Shown here piece by piece: positions 1 through 9,893 of a DNA stretch of 64,000 nt. The notes below the pieces were generated by a model. That model saw only the letters and a list, made by a program, of their open reading frames with translations, made no database searches and was not told the DNA's origin. Numbering within the stretch: position 1 is the stretch's first letter; every line of letters begins with the position of its first letter. The position numbers were made by a program, and so were the translations under genes. This DNA comes from Janthinobacterium violaceinigrum (lineage in GTDB: Bacteria > Pseudomonadota > Gammaproteobacteria > Burkholderiales > Burkholderiaceae_D), in NCBI RefSeq assembly GCF_009208555.1, contig NZ_WFLI01000007.1, positions 62,001-126,000 of the forward strand, given 5' to 3'.

Positions 1-344
1 AAATCATTACATTTCCAATTGTAAATTATTCAACATGAATAATATCTATCTGACTTTTTACTTCCACAAATCAAAATACAAACCAACATATCGTTACGAA
101 AAAGACATATCCATAATTAAGCAAGAAAATCAAAACCACAATGCCTTAAATTCAATGAATTTTAAGTAATTTCAAGATAAAACACATCCGCGCGATACAT
201 TTAACTCTCACAACAGTTTTACGGCGAATGAGATATTATGAAAACCAATAAATATTCAGCAACGCCGTAAAACTTCAATAACACGCTTATTGGAAAAAAA
301 TCGAGCGTAACTGGGTATATTTCATATGGCCGCTGATAGCAATA
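1..344. other. AT-rich non-coding stretch downstream of rfbH
   Basis: No reading frame of useful length is visible on either strand, and the base composition is far more AT-rich than the rest of the window. It lies 3' of rfbH, whose transcription runs toward it. It holds a perfect 11-bp inverted repeat (arms 216-226 and 263-273) and a small CAATAA/TTATTG hairpin at 277-293. It may be a spacer inside the polysaccharide cluster, whose next genes would lie to the left of the window. Confidence 0.6.
216..273. repeat. Perfect 11-bp inverted repeat, 36-nt spacer
   Basis: The left arm GTTTTACGGCG (216-226) is the exact reverse complement of the right arm CGCCGTAAAAC (263-273). The spacer is AT-rich. 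The loop is too long for a typical intrinsic terminator. The element could be a recombination or insertion scar, an operator pair, or a large RNA stem at the 3' end of the rfbH transcript. Confidence 0.6.
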
Positions 345-1670
345 TTAAAAATTTACACCGAAAAATTCTTCGATTTTACTGATCGAGAAGTCCATCATTT
401 CCTTAGTCAAGCCAGGGAAGACACCAATCCACAACGTATCGTGCATGATACGGTCAGTATTTGTCAGTTCGCCCGAAACGCGATAATTACGCCCAATCAT
501 ATAGGGCTGGCGTGTCAGATTACCGGCGAACAGCAACCGTGTCCCAATCTTGTGTTGGTCAAGGAACGTTAACAGATTAACCCGGTCCACATTGGCCTCT
601 GGGCGCAATGTGATCGGAAAGCCAAACCAGGACGGATCCGAATTGGGCGTTGCTTCCGGCAAAATCAGAAATTCCTCACAGTTTTTCAGGCCATCTTTCA
701 TGTAAGCAAAGTTGTCCTTGCGCGCTTGCACAAAGCCCGCAGCACGATCCATTTGTGCCAGGCCGCATGCAGCCTGCATGTCGGTGATCTTCAGGTTGTA
801 ACCCAGGTGGCTGTAAGTGTACTTGTGGTCATAGCCATCTGGCAGCGTACCAAGCTTGCAGCAGAAACGTTGCCCGCAGGTATTATCCTTGCCCGGCGCG
901 CAGTAGCAGTCACGGCCCCAGTCGCGGAATGATTCTGCGATGGCCTTCAGTTCCGGATTGTTGGTAAATACCGCTCCACCTTCGCCCATCGTGATGTGAT
1001 GTGCAGGATAAAAGCTCATGGTGCCGATATCGCCAAAGGTTCCGCACATCTGGCCGTTATATGTGGCGCCCAGGGCATCACAGCAATCTTCCACCAGCCA
1101 CAGATTGTATTTCTTACACAGCGCGACGATGACTTCCAGATTAAATGGATTACCCAAGGTATGCGCCAGCATGATGGCCTTGGTCTTGTCCGTGATGGCC
1201 GCTTCGATTTTCGAGGCATCGATATTGTAGGTGCCCAACTCGACATCGACGAACACGGGTACAGCACCGAACTGCAGGATAGGATTGACGGTAGTCGGGA
1301 ATCCCGCTGCGACACCGATGACTTCGTCACCTGGCTGGATAGCGCGCGCGCCCAGCTTCGGCGAAGTCAGGGCCGAGAAGGCCACCAGATTGGCCGACGA
1401 GCCGGAATTGACCGTGATCAGGAACTCAACCCCGATAAATTTGGCCAGACGCTGTTCGAATTCATCATTGAAACGCCCGGTGGTCAACCAGGCATCCAGT
1501 GAAGCCTCAACCATCAGGCCCATTTCAGGCGCGCCAACCACTTTGCCGGCGGGTGGAATCACAGTCACACCGGGTTCAAATGGTTTCGGTACGCTAGCCA
1601 GCTTGCCGTATTGCGCTACCAGTGCCGCGATTTGCTCACGGATTTGTTGTTGGGTCAGTTGTTCGCTCAT
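345..1670 (-). CDS. rfbH: CDP-4-keto-6-deoxy-D-glucose 3-dehydrase (RfbH/DdhC/E1 type)
   Basis: Catalyses the PMP- and [2Fe-2S]-dependent C3 deoxygenation step toward CDP-3,6-dideoxyhexoses, acting in the cytoplasm with a reductase partner (E3) that is not in this window. At 441 aa it has the full E1 length. It has the DegT/DnrJ/EryC1 aminotransferase fold. At the position of the usual PLP lysine there is a histidine (H224, in [10 protein letters not shown]), which is the E1 hallmark: the enzyme uses PMP without a Schiff-base lysine. A cysteine cluster at 255, 257, 265, 270 and 271 fits the iron-sulfur site. It is the third gene of rfbF-rfbG-rfbH, starting 18 bp after rfbG. The end product (abequose, paratose, tyvelose, ascarylose or yersiniose type) cannot be told, because the later genes lie outside. 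Confidence 0.93.
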   Translation of the reverse strand: MSEQLTQQQIREQIAALVAQYGKLASVPKPFEPGVTVIPPAGKVVGAPEMGLMVEASLDAWLTTGRFNDEFEQRLAKFIGVEFLITVNSGSSANLVAFSALTSPKLGARAIQPGDEVIGVAAGFPTTVNPILQFGAVPVFVDVELGTYNIDASKIEAAITDKTKAIMLAHTLGNPFNLEVIVALCKKYNLWLVEDCCDALGATYNGQMCGTFGDIGTMSFYPAHHITMGEGGAVFTNNPELKAIAESFRDWGRDCYCAPGKDNTCGQRFCCKLGTLPDGYDHKYTYSHLGYNLKITDMQAACGLAQMDRAAGFVQARKDNFAYMKDGLKNCEEFLILPEATPNSDPSWFGFPITLRPEANVDRVNLLTFLDQHKIGTRLLFAGNLTRQPYMIGRNYRVSGELTNTDRIMHDTLWIGVFPGLTKEMMDFSISKIEEFFGVNF

Positions 1671-1688
1671 GATACAGCCTTCAATTTG

Positions 1689-2756
1689 TTAGGTATTTTG
1701 ATAAGTGGTGATTTGGGCCAACGTCATTTCACGCATGTCGGCTCCCTGGTCGCAGGCTTTATGCCACTCGACAATTTTGGTGATAGTCTCGCCGATATCC
1801 CAGCGCGGATACCAACCAAGCTGACCGCGCGCCTTGGAGCAATCAAGCTTCAGGTACGTCGCTTCGTGTGGATGGTCTTGACCGTCGAGCAACCAAGAGG
1901 CGCCAGCGCCCCACTCTTGCGTCATGCGTTCGATGATCCATTCAACGGGTTTGGCATCGGTATCGTGCGGGCCAAAATTCCAGCCTTCGGCGTGCAATGG
2001 TCCTTCCAGATACAACTTTTCCGCCAAGGTAAGATAACCGCTCAGGGGCTCGAGCACGTGCTGCCATGGTCGGATTGCATGTGGATTTCTGATCATGACG
2101 GGTTCACTCGCGCCAATGGCGCGCAGCATGTCTGGAATCAGCCGGTCCAGCGCCCAGTCTCCACCGCCGATAACGTTACCGGCACGACCACTGCCCAAGG
2201 CAATACCATGTTCAGAATACTTTTCCGCGTTGAAGAAGGAACTGCGATAGCCGGCCGTGACGAGTTCTGCGCAACCCTTGCTGTTGCTATAGGGATCATA
2301 GCCGCCCATTGCCTCATTTTCGCGGTAACCCCATGGCCACTCACGGTTTTCATAGCACTTATCGCTGGTAACATTCACAACTGCGCGTACGCCAGGCGTG
2401 GCGCGCACGGCCTCCAGCAGGTTGACCACGCCCATCACGTTGGTGGCATAGGTTTCCACCGGATTCACGTACGAATAGCGCACTAACGGCTGAGCCGCCA
2501 TGTGGATAACGATTTCTGGACGGGCCACTGCCATGGCGCGCTTGACAGCGTCCCCATCGCGCACATCGCCGATGACCGAACGCATGCCGCGGGCTACGTT
2601 GGCCACCTCGAACAGACTGGGAACAGTCGGTGCTTCTAGTGCATAACCTGTCACTTCGGCGCCAAGCTGCTGCAACCACAAGCTGAGCCAGCCCCCCTTG
2701 AATCCGGTATGGCCGGTCAGGAAAACCCGCTTTCCTGCCCAAAATGCGGCATTCAT
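1689..2756 (-). CDS. rfbG: CDP-glucose 4,6-dehydratase
   Basis: Converts CDP-D-glucose to CDP-4-keto-6-deoxy-D-glucose, the second step of the dideoxyhexose route. It is an extended short-chain dehydrogenase of 355 aa. A glycine-rich NAD-binding motif (GHTGFKGG) sits at residues 15-22. The catalytic Y156-x3-K160 lies in YDPYSNSK, and VTSDK around 130-133 supplies the active-site Thr/Asp. A longer frame starts upstream at 2792. I chose 2756 because it places the Rossmann motif at the family's usual distance from the start, and because the rfbF stop TGA and this ATG share a base (TGATG), indicating translational coupling. Confidence 0.93.
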   Translation of the reverse strand: MNAAFWAGKRVFLTGHTGFKGGWLSLWLQQLGAEVTGYALEAPTVPSLFEVANVARGMRSVIGDVRDGDAVKRAMAVARPEIVIHMAAQPLVRYSYVNPVETYATNVMGVVNLLEAVRATPGVRAVVNVTSDKCYENREWPWGYRENEAMGGYDPYSNSKGCAELVTAGYRSSFFNAEKYSEHGIALGSGRAGNVIGGGDWALDRLIPDMLRAIGASEPVMIRNPHAIRPWQHVLEPLSGYLTLAEKLYLEGPLHAEGWNFGPHDTDAKPVEWIIERMTQEWGAGASWLLDGQDHPHEATYLKLDCSKARGQLGWYPRWDIGETITKIVEWHKACDQGADMREMTLAQITTYQNT

Positions 2757-3526
2757 CAGTAAGCCTTCCATGGTGCTTTGCCGGACTGCCACAGTTCCTC
2801 CAAAAGAACCTTATCACGCAAGGTATCCATCGGTTGCCAGAAGCCGCGATGAAAGAATGCATCCAATTGACCTTCGCGGGCCAGGTCCTCCAGCGGCTGC
2901 TTTTCCCACGTGGTGCTATCGTCAGCGATATAGTCAATGACCTTCGGCGACAAAACGAAATACCCACCATTAATCCACGCGCCATCACCTTGTGGCTTTT
3001 CCTGGAAGCTATTGATTTTCTGACCGTCCAGAATCAAGGCGCCGAAACGACCGGGTGGCTGGGTCGCGGTCAAGGTAGCGAGCTTGCCGTGAGCCTTATG
3101 GAAGGAGATCGATTCAGCAATGTTGACGTCACTGACGCCATCGCCGTAGGTAAAGCAAAATGCCTCTTCGCCTTCCAGATACTGCTTGACCCGCTTCAGG
3201 CGCCCCCCCGTCATAGTCTCGTCGCCAGTATCAACGAGCGTCACCTTCCAGGGTTCAGCATTACGGGCATGCACCTCCATCTGGTTATTCTGCATGTCAA
3301 ACGTTACGTCAGAGGTATGAAGAAAATAATTAGCGAAGTATTCCTTGATTACATATCCTTTATAGCCACAACAAATAATGAAATCATTCACACCATGCGC
3401 CGAGTAGCTCTTCATGATATGCCACAGGATGGGTTTCCCACCGATTTCGACCATTGGTTTCGGTTTTGTAGATGTTTCTTCGCTAATGCGGGTCCCCAAT
3501 CCACCCGCCAGAATAACTGCTTTCAT
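2756..3526 (-). CDS. rfbF: Glucose-1-phosphate cytidylyltransferase
   Basis: Makes CDP-glucose from CTP and glucose-1-phosphate, the entry step of the CDP-dideoxyhexose pathway. The 256 aa match the family length. The nucleotidyltransferase signature LAGGLGTR with the downstream TKPKPM lysine is at the N-terminus. The conserved YGDGVSD metal/sugar motif lies near residue 127, followed by QPPGRFG and [14 protein letters not shown]. It is followed immediately by rfbG (shared base) and rfbH. All three share AT-leaning composition compared with the housekeeping part of the window, as is common for O-antigen or capsule genes. Confidence 0.95.
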   Translation of the reverse strand: MKAVILAGGLGTRISEETSTKPKPMVEIGGKPILWHIMKSYSAHGVNDFIICCGYKGYVIKEYFANYFLHTSDVTFDMQNNQMEVHARNAEPWKVTLVDTGDETMTGGRLKRVKQYLEGEEAFCFTYGDGVSDVNIAESISFHKAHGKLATLTATQPPGRFGALILDGQKINSFQEKPQGDGAWINGGYFVLSPKVIDYIADDSTTWEKQPLEDLAREGQLDAFFHRGFWQPMDTLRDKVLLEELWQSGKAPWKAY

Positions 3527-3590
3527 TTTTCCTACCCATCAAAGTTAAGCAACAATCATATCCATGCATGGCATACAGGCCATGTAATGA

Positions 3591-4805
3591 TTAATTATTT
3601 TTCCAAGAATTTACAAAAATATCCCAACGTTTTTTCCCAGCAGCATTATTAATTGTTCGCAAATAAGCATCACGCATCAATACCAAAAATAAAGCCAACA
3701 ACCCGCCAGCAACAAACCCCAATACTATTATGCTCATTTTCCGCGGCTTTGATTTTTTCTCTGCTGGAACGGCACTATCGAGAATTTGTATACTGGATGA
3801 CTCCTTTGCCTCGTCGATCTTGGCCAACTCATATTGTTTTGATAGCAATTCAAACATGGCTTCATGATATTTCACATCACGCAAACGCCGTATATATTCG
3901 ACGCCTATTTCAGGAATTTTCCCAGTCGCCACCATCATATCGCCATCTTTAGATAGCTTTCCAGTTTTTAGCTTTTCAAGCTGAGCCTGATAACCCTGAA
4001 TTTCCCCCTGCAAACGAATGAGTTCGGGATTTTGATTTGTCGCAAAACTGCGCATCGCACTAAGTTGCACTTCCTTTGCCGAAATTACCGCTTCTAGCTG
4101 GGCAACATTACCAATAATGCCCTTTACCTGGCCACTCAATTCGAGCATGCCCGTTTTTTCCTGAACTTTTTGCAAACCGATTTCTGCATCCGCTAACGCA
4201 TCCTTGGCTGTCACTAACTGTTTTTCAAAAAACAGCCGACGCTGTGCAGCATCAGTAATTGCCATATATTGATTCAAATCCGACAACTCACCAACATAAG
4301 CATTGGCCAGTTCGGCAGAAAATTTTGGATCGCGATTTTCCACCTGAATAGAAATAGTACCGGACTTATCACTAATTATCGTCGAAAGGCTATCGAGCGA
4401 CTTACGCGCTTCGTCCATTGTTTCCACTTTAAATCGTGTCTTCAAATCAAAGCGGGTGATCAATTTATCAGCAATGGTACGGCTTCGCAGCATGGCGACA
4501 TATAAATCATTGGAATTTTTTAACCCGGCAATGTTGCCTGCAGCCCCAGCCAACCCTCCAAGTTGTCCTAACATGGCAGCGACGCCCGAACTTTGCTGCT
4601 GGGGAGGAAGAATAACTGCCATTGATGAAAATGTGGGCGTAATCATGAATGCAACAACAGTAGCTGCAATCCCCGTTATAAGTGGCACTGTGAACAATAT
4701 CTTCTTTTGTCGGACGAATAGCGTTAACACATCCAAAAAATGAAAACCTTCAGTATTTTCATTTTCCACCATGTTTTTTTCTTTATTTCTCAATTCCTCA
4801 GACAT
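3591..4805 (-). CDS. Wzz/GNVR-type polysaccharide chain-length determinant
   Basis: Inner-membrane co-polymerase expected to set the chain length of an O-antigen or exopolysaccharide. It has 404 aa with the typical two-helix layout: TM1 at about 36-56, a long periplasmic region with predicted coiled coil at about 195-310, a proline-containing segment (SKPRK) just before TM2, and TM2 at about 357-377. There is no cytoplasmic tyrosine-kinase domain, so it is not a full Wzc. It sits between the SLBB export gene (90 bp upstream) and rfbF (64 bp downstream), which supports a role in this polysaccharide. Strikingly AT-rich compared with its neighbours, suggesting separate ancestry or relaxed codon use. 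Confidence 0.88.
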   Translation of the reverse strand: MSEELRNKEKNMVENENTEGFHFLDVLTLFVRQKKILFTVPLITGIAATVVAFMITPTFSSMAVILPPQQQSSGVAAMLGQLGGLAGAAGNIAGLKNSNDLYVAMLRSRTIADKLITRFDLKTRFKVETMDEARKSLDSLSTIISDKSGTISIQVENRDPKFSAELANAYVGELSDLNQYMAITDAAQRRLFFEKQLVTAKDALADAEIGLQKVQEKTGMLELSGQVKGIIGNVAQLEAVISAKEVQLSAMRSFATNQNPELIRLQGEIQGYQAQLEKLKTGKLSKDGDMMVATGKIPEIGVEYIRRLRDVKYHEAMFELLSKQYELAKIDEAKESSSIQILDSAVPAEKKSKPRKMSIIVLGFVAGGLLALFLVLMRDAYLRTINNAAGKKRWDIFVNSWKNN

Positions 4806-4896
4806 CTTTTTTCTTTCGAGTGATAACCCATCGCATTGAAAACGACACTGGCTCTGCCTGTATTAATCAACAGATGCCTTTGTGACAGTCAGATTG

Positions 4897-6810
4897 TTAG
4901 TCTTTGAGCACCTTCAACCCGGCGGCACCCAACCCAAATTGATAAAAGATCGCAGTCCAATCCTTCACGCTCTGCATGAACGTGCTGCGTTCAATTTTTT
5001 CAGGCACCACTACCGTGTCGCCCGGATTGAGTGCAGCACCGCCCAGACCGCTGAACCACCCCGTACCCTGGCCACTCATGGCTGTACCATCGGCACGAAT
5101 TACATACATTTCAGATTTGTCCGCGGTGGATGTGACACCACCTGCTTGCTGAACATAATCACTGACCGTGCGCTGTGGACGGTAAACAAACGCGTTTTGC
5201 TGGAAGACAGAACCCAGCACATCCACGGTGCCGGGGCGACGCGGAATCAGGATCGAATCACCGTCCTGCAAAGGCAAGTCGGGCAAGTTTTTCACTTGCG
5301 TGTCGACACCTGGCAGATCGAGGACGATACGGCCCTCGGCCTTGACACTCCGCAGCTTTTGCACGATGCGGCGCTGCTGCTCGACTTCGGACGCCATTTT
5401 TGCCGCATTCTCCTTGTCGCCACTCGACGATATGCGCTGGGTGGCGTTCGATTCCAGGTCACGCTCGAAACGATCAGCCACCTGGTTCAATTTGATTTGC
5501 TGAGCACGACGTACGGATTCGCGGTTCAACTGGGTCGCGTACAGGTAGCCGTTTTCATTGGCGCCACCGACACGGGCGATCAGCTCGCGCAAGGTTTCAC
5601 CTTTCTTCAGCAGGAAAATACCGCTCTGCTTTGCTTCGCCAGCCACGCGCACGTATTCATTCTGGATTTGCGCCTGAACGGGAACGGCACCCGGTGCAAA
5701 CACGCGCAGGATATCGGTAGGCTTGACGGCAATGCCGGCCAACTGGCTGCCGGACACACCCTTGTCAGCCACCAGTTCCAGCACGGTCTTGTATTGGTTA
5801 TCGACGTTTTTCTCGACGATCACTTGCTTCGTTTCCGCGGCCGAATCAAAACCGCCGGCCCAGCTCAGTACATCGGCCAGTGTCGCGTTGCCTTTCAACT
5901 CAAAGATGGCCGGTTGCTTCACGCTGCCCGTCAAGGCCACGAGCGGACCGACTTCCGGAATATAAATCACGTCGCCGTCACGCAAGGTGACATCGTGGCT
6001 CTTGTCGCCCTTGACCAACATGTCATACAGGTCGAACGTGGTGACGGTATCCTTGCCGCGCTTGAGCTGGATATTGCGCATGCTGCCGGTGGCATCCGGA
6101 CCGCCCGAGGTAAACAGGGCGTTGAGCAAGGTGCTCATGGAATTGAGGGTATACGTGCCGGGACGTACTGCGTGGCCGACCACGTAGACTTGCACGGCAC
6201 GTGTTTGCGCGATGCTCGCCGTCAGGTCGAAATTGGTGTAGATCTTGCTGATGGCCTTCTTCAAATAACCTTGCAGGTCTTTGTATTGCACACCGCTGAC
6301 CTTGATGGAGCCGACGCGCGGGATGAAGATCGCACCGCTGCGGTCGACCGTGGCGCTGACATCGATATCGACCATGCCCCAGCCGCGTACCTGCAACTCG
6401 TCGCCCGTCCCGATCACGTACTCCTGGTTCACCTGAACGCCATCGAGCGGCGCAAAGGTGGACGGCACGTCGCTGAACAGATCCTTGCCGAAGATGCCCA
6501 GCTTTTTCCCCGTCACGCCATCGACGTACTCTTCAAATGCGCCCGCCATGGCATCCATACCATTGGCACGTTTGCTGGCGGTACTACCTGGCGATCCTTT
6601 CATCGGACGCTGCTCATTGCGCCCGCTGCGAATGCTGGGCAAACTGCTGCCGCCCATGTCGTTCGCCTGCGCGCGTGCAAGATCCACGCGCGGCGTATCG
6701 CCCACGCCAAACTCCTGCTCGACGGCGAAGGAGGAACCGACGCCCAGCAGGCACGCCGAGAAAATCATGTGCTTCACGAACGTCGGGGGAGTACGAAGTT
6801 GCTTTTTCAT
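4897..6810 (-). CDS. Polysaccharide export protein with Poly_export and several SLBB domains (Wza-like)
   Basis: Likely periplasmic/outer-membrane export channel subunit for the polysaccharide built by this locus. It has 637 aa with an N-terminal signal peptide (about 1-29). A Poly_export domain (around 130-215, beginning EYVIGTGDEL) is followed by about four SLBB repeats marked by motifs such as VYVVGHAVRPGTY, VALTGSVKQPA, VRVAGEAKQSG and VDVLGSVFQQN. No convincing lipobox follows the signal (C20 has Phe at -3), unlike classical Wza. A hydrophobic, possibly amphipathic C-terminal segment (FYQFGLGAAGL) could be the membrane-spanning helix. It lies 56 bp downstream of the YjbH-PAP2 gene and 91 bp upstream of the Wzz gene. 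Confidence 0.88.
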   Translation of the reverse strand: MKKQLRTPPTFVKHMIFSACLLGVGSSFAVEQEFGVGDTPRVDLARAQANDMGGSSLPSIRSGRNEQRPMKGSPGSTASKRANGMDAMAGAFEEYVDGVTGKKLGIFGKDLFSDVPSTFAPLDGVQVNQEYVIGTGDELQVRGWGMVDIDVSATVDRSGAIFIPRVGSIKVSGVQYKDLQGYLKKAISKIYTNFDLTASIAQTRAVQVYVVGHAVRPGTYTLNSMSTLLNALFTSGGPDATGSMRNIQLKRGKDTVTTFDLYDMLVKGDKSHDVTLRDGDVIYIPEVGPLVALTGSVKQPAIFELKGNATLADVLSWAGGFDSAAETKQVIVEKNVDNQYKTVLELVADKGVSGSQLAGIAVKPTDILRVFAPGAVPVQAQIQNEYVRVAGEAKQSGIFLLKKGETLRELIARVGGANENGYLYATQLNRESVRRAQQIKLNQVADRFERDLESNATQRISSSGDKENAAKMASEVEQQRRIVQKLRSVKAEGRIVLDLPGVDTQVKNLPDLPLQDGDSILIPRRPGTVDVLGSVFQQNAFVYRPQRTVSDYVQQAGGVTSTADKSEMYVIRADGTAMSGQGTGWFSGLGGAALNPGDTVVVPEKIERSTFMQSVKDWTAIFYQFGLGAAGLKVLKD

Positions 6811-6866
6811 GCTGGTCTTTGTCTGGATGAATGATGTTGTATGAGTAAAGGGGGCGCCATGCGCGC

Positions 6867-9800
6867 TTAATACTTGCCCTGCCAGGTCACGCTGATTTCT
6901 TTCGGTCCGGGATTGATCGACAGGCCCGATTTGCTCTGGTCACGTTGCGCATGCCACAGCCAGCTGCCCATGGCGTAACCCAGGATGCCACCGGCGACCG
7001 TGTCCGACACCCAATGTTTGCGTCCAAACACGCGGCCGGCGGAACCCACGGCAGCCACGCTGTACAACCAGGGCGCATCGTATTCCTTGGCAAACGGCGT
7101 CACGGCAGCAAAACCGATGGCGGCATGCGCGGAAGGGAACGAGGAATTCGAACGGGAACTGCCGCTGCCGACACGGCTCCACGCGCCGAGGTCTTCCTCT
7201 GGACGGGCGCGGCCAAACGCATATTTGCCGGCCACGGCCAGGCCCGTTGCCGCGGCAACCGATTGCAGCGAAATGAGTCCCGTATTTTGCATGCGGTCAT
7301 CGCCCAGGGCAAAAGCAGCGGCAGCGGCGCCCACTGCCGCATACGGCATGGCCTTGCCCAGCTTGTCCCAGTTGCGGTAGACCTTGGAATCCTCGTGTTT
7401 CTTGACGAAACGGTCGACAGGTTTGTCGGCCAGCGCGGAAGCCACTACCACTCCCCCGACCACCGCCGTCGCCTTGAGCCATTCGGGTGCGCTAGGCGTA
7501 GCAGATGCGGATTGCTCCAGGCGCGCGCGCATGGCTGGCCATGGGCTGACAAACGGCCTGTCCGGCGGATTGACGGCCGGCAGGTGCTGTTCGTCCGGGC
7601 GTTCGGCAAAGTTGCCCAGTCCATCGTAGCTGTGCATGTCGGCGCGCGGACGCTCGAACATGTCGTACAGGTCGCCCGGCGAAGCCACCATCTGCCCCAC
7701 GTCGCGCGTCCATGGCGCGATGGCGAAACCGGCCGTCGATTGCGTGTCCATCGGCAACATGCTGTTCAGCGGGACGGACAGGAAAACGCCACGGTCCTGG
7801 TAAGGCTTCGATGGCGTACCGGGACTGGTGATATCGTTGCCGTTCGTATGCGTGTACCAGGCACCAACTTCGATGCCGGACTGGAAACGGCGCTTGAATT
7901 CCATGCGTACGCCCGTGTCTTTCGCCAGGAAACGGCCGGCGCGGGCCGTCACGGTAATATCATGCGGCAAGCGGTAATGCAGGGAGCCGATCGCCGTCAC
8001 CGTCTTGTAATCGCGCGAATCGAGCAAGCCCTTGAAACCACGTTGTTGCAAGGCATCGACCGCCACGTCGGCCGCCCAGCGGCTATCCTTTGGCAGGTAC
8101 AGCACCTGGCCGCCAACGCCGCGGAACATATCTTCATACAGGCCCGCCGACATGCGGGTATACACGCGTTCGGCGGGATTGTCGTATTTGTTCAGCAAGA
8201 CGCGGCTCAGCGAGAATCGCCCGCCGCGTAAATATTCCGCGATATCGGTACGCACGTGCGGCAAGTTGCTGTTCGAGGGCTGCTTGACGCCCGACACCGT
8301 TTCCAGCAACTGCAGGCTGGCGGCGCTATTGAGGTACAGGCCATCGCCCAGACGGCGGTCATAATTGGCGACCGCCGAGATCGAATAACGGAAGGCACCG
8401 CTCGGATCATTGAAGAAGAAACCCACCTTGGGAGCGACCTTGAAGCGGTTCGCTTCCCGGTCCAGCGATTTGATCTGCACCACGTCGCCATCGACGCCGA
8501 CGCCGACAGCCAACTTGCCATCGTCCTTGAGGACATCGGCAACCATGGTGCGAGCTGGCGCGGAAACGGCAGGGGTAGCTGCCGCTGGCGCAAGGGCAGC
8601 AGGCGCGCTGGCAGGGGCCGCCACAAGTACCGGTGCCGGTGCCGGTACCGATGCCGGTGCGGGGGCCGCGGCCACGACAGGCGCTGGCTTGTCGAGGAAT
8701 TCCTGCAGCCAGCTTTGCTGATCATCGCGGATGACGTCGCTTTTCTCCGGATAACGCAGCAGGACGACGTCGAGGAACGCCTTGCGGTCGATCTTGCCGG
8801 CCAGATAGTCGTTCAGTTTTGGCAAGTCAAAGAATTCGTAGGTGGCGATTGGCTGGTCCAGCTTGGTGTACGTGATGCGCAGGGTCGTCACGCCCTTCGG
8901 CGTGAAGGCGACGGCGGTGCGCACAGCACGGCCAACGGCCCGGCCCATATTCGAAATACGGCTGTTGGTCAGGCTCAGGCTGAGGACATTGCCTTCTTGC
9001 TCGACACGGATGTTCTTGTAGTCCTGCTTCGCCAGGGCATTGACCAGGTCGGCGCCATACACGGCGTCGCGGTGCCATTCTTCCTTGCTCGGCAACGGCG
9101 GCGGATTCTTGTCATCCACGAAATACGGTGGCTCATACACCTTGGGAACAAACTCGCGTTCGCCAAACGGAATGCTGACATAGGCGTTCACGCTGAACTG
9201 GTCGCGGTTGCGCGCCGCCTGCAGGGCAAGCCAGCCCCAACGGTATTCCAGGCCCACGGACGCGCCCTTGCGGCGCTTGCCGGCGTTCGTTTCGCTGGCA
9301 CGAAAATCGCGCAGATAATTGGTGGTATCGTACTCGGCCACCACCGACCAGCGCGGCAGCGCGGCCGGGGTCCAGCGTGCGCCCGCAAACACGCCGTCCG
9401 GGCGCTTGTGCGCATAACCCAAGCTCGCTTCGATATTCTTGCTGGCGCCAAAAGTCTTGGTGGCAACCACATATTGCCCCTTGAACAACTCGGTACCGAA
9501 CAGATCCGTCATGCCGACGGCGACCGACGGCATCCACTCCGATTCGCTCCACAGGCGCAACTTGCCGTCGACGACCTTATCCTTGTAGCGGCCATAGCCA
9601 CTGCCGTATTCGCCAGGCGCGTTGGTAAAACCGGGAATGCCCGTGATCGACACATAACGCCCCGTCATTTGCAGGAAGGGCAGGATATCCGCCGTGACCC
9701 ACAACTGGCCATACGGGCTGTCGTAGCTATACCCGACGCTGAAGGTCCCGTCTGTTTCCACCAAAGCACTGGGCATATTGATATACCCGGATTGGCCACC

Positions 9801-9893
9801 ATGATTCGGGGTGGCGGCCATCGCCGAAGGCGCGCCAAGCACCAAGCAACCACACCAGGTATATTTAATTGATTTTCTGAGTACGCTTAACAA
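6867..9893 (-). CDS. YjbH-type outer-membrane protein fused to a C-terminal PAP2 phosphatase domain
   Basis: A 1008-aa exported protein. It has a signal peptide at about 1-27 (ending AMA). A first YjbH-like beta-rich half spans about 33-400, a Pro/Ala-rich linker 403-447, and a second beta-rich half about 450-730. The PAP2 phosphatase domain occupies about 805-985. All three PAP2 signatures are present: K890-x6-R897-P898, P920-S-A-H923 and R954-x5-H960-x3-D964. YjbH is tied to exopolysaccharide export, and PAP2 enzymes dephosphorylate lipid phosphates such as undecaprenyl pyrophosphate. Inference: the fusion may recycle a lipid carrier or trim a lipid-linked glycan during export. The start is a TTG at 9893, chosen because it gives a complete signal peptide. 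It is the first gene of the polysaccharide operon. Confidence 0.85.
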   Translation of the reverse strand: MLSVLRKSIKYTWCGCLVLGAPSAMAATPNHGGQSGYINMPSALVETDGTFSVGYSYDSPYGQLWVTADILPFLQMTGRYVSITGIPGFTNAPGEYGSGYGRYKDKVVDGKLRLWSESEWMPSVAVGMTDLFGTELFKGQYVVATKTFGASKNIEASLGYAHKRPDGVFAGARWTPAALPRWSVVAEYDTTNYLRDFRASETNAGKRRKGASVGLEYRWGWLALQAARNRDQFSVNAYVSIPFGEREFVPKVYEPPYFVDDKNPPPLPSKEEWHRDAVYGADLVNALAKQDYKNIRVEQEGNVLSLSLTNSRISNMGRAVGRAVRTAVAFTPKGVTTLRITYTKLDQPIATYEFFDLPKLNDYLAGKIDRKAFLDVVLLRYPEKSDVIRDDQQSWLQEFLDKPAPVVAAAPAPASVPAPAPVLVAAPASAPAALAPAAATPAVSAPARTMVADVLKDDGKLAVGVGVDGDVVQIKSLDREANRFKVAPKVGFFFNDPSGAFRYSISAVANYDRRLGDGLYLNSAASLQLLETVSGVKQPSNSNLPHVRTDIAEYLRGGRFSLSRVLLNKYDNPAERVYTRMSAGLYEDMFRGVGGQVLYLPKDSRWAADVAVDALQQRGFKGLLDSRDYKTVTAIGSLHYRLPHDITVTARAGRFLAKDTGVRMEFKRRFQSGIEVGAWYTHTNGNDITSPGTPSKPYQDRGVFLSVPLNSMLPMDTQSTAGFAIAPWTRDVGQMVASPGDLYDMFERPRADMHSYDGLGNFAERPDEQHLPAVNPPDRPFVSPWPAMRARLEQSASATPSAPEWLKATAVVGGVVVASALADKPVDRFVKKHEDSKVYRNWDKLGKAMPYAAVGAAAAAFALGDDRMQNTGLISLQSVAAATGLAVAGKYAFGRARPEEDLGAWSRVGSGSSRSNSSFPSAHAAIGFAAVTPFAKEYDAPWLYSVAAVGSAGRVFGRKHWVSDTVAGGILGYAMGSWLWHAQRDQSKSGLSINPGPKEISVTWQGKY

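Noticed and set aside
4882..6834. A 650-codon plus-strand frame opposite the SLBB export gene
   Set aside because: It is fully antisense to a clear SLBB protein, His/Arg/Ala-rich and typical of GC-rich shadow frames.
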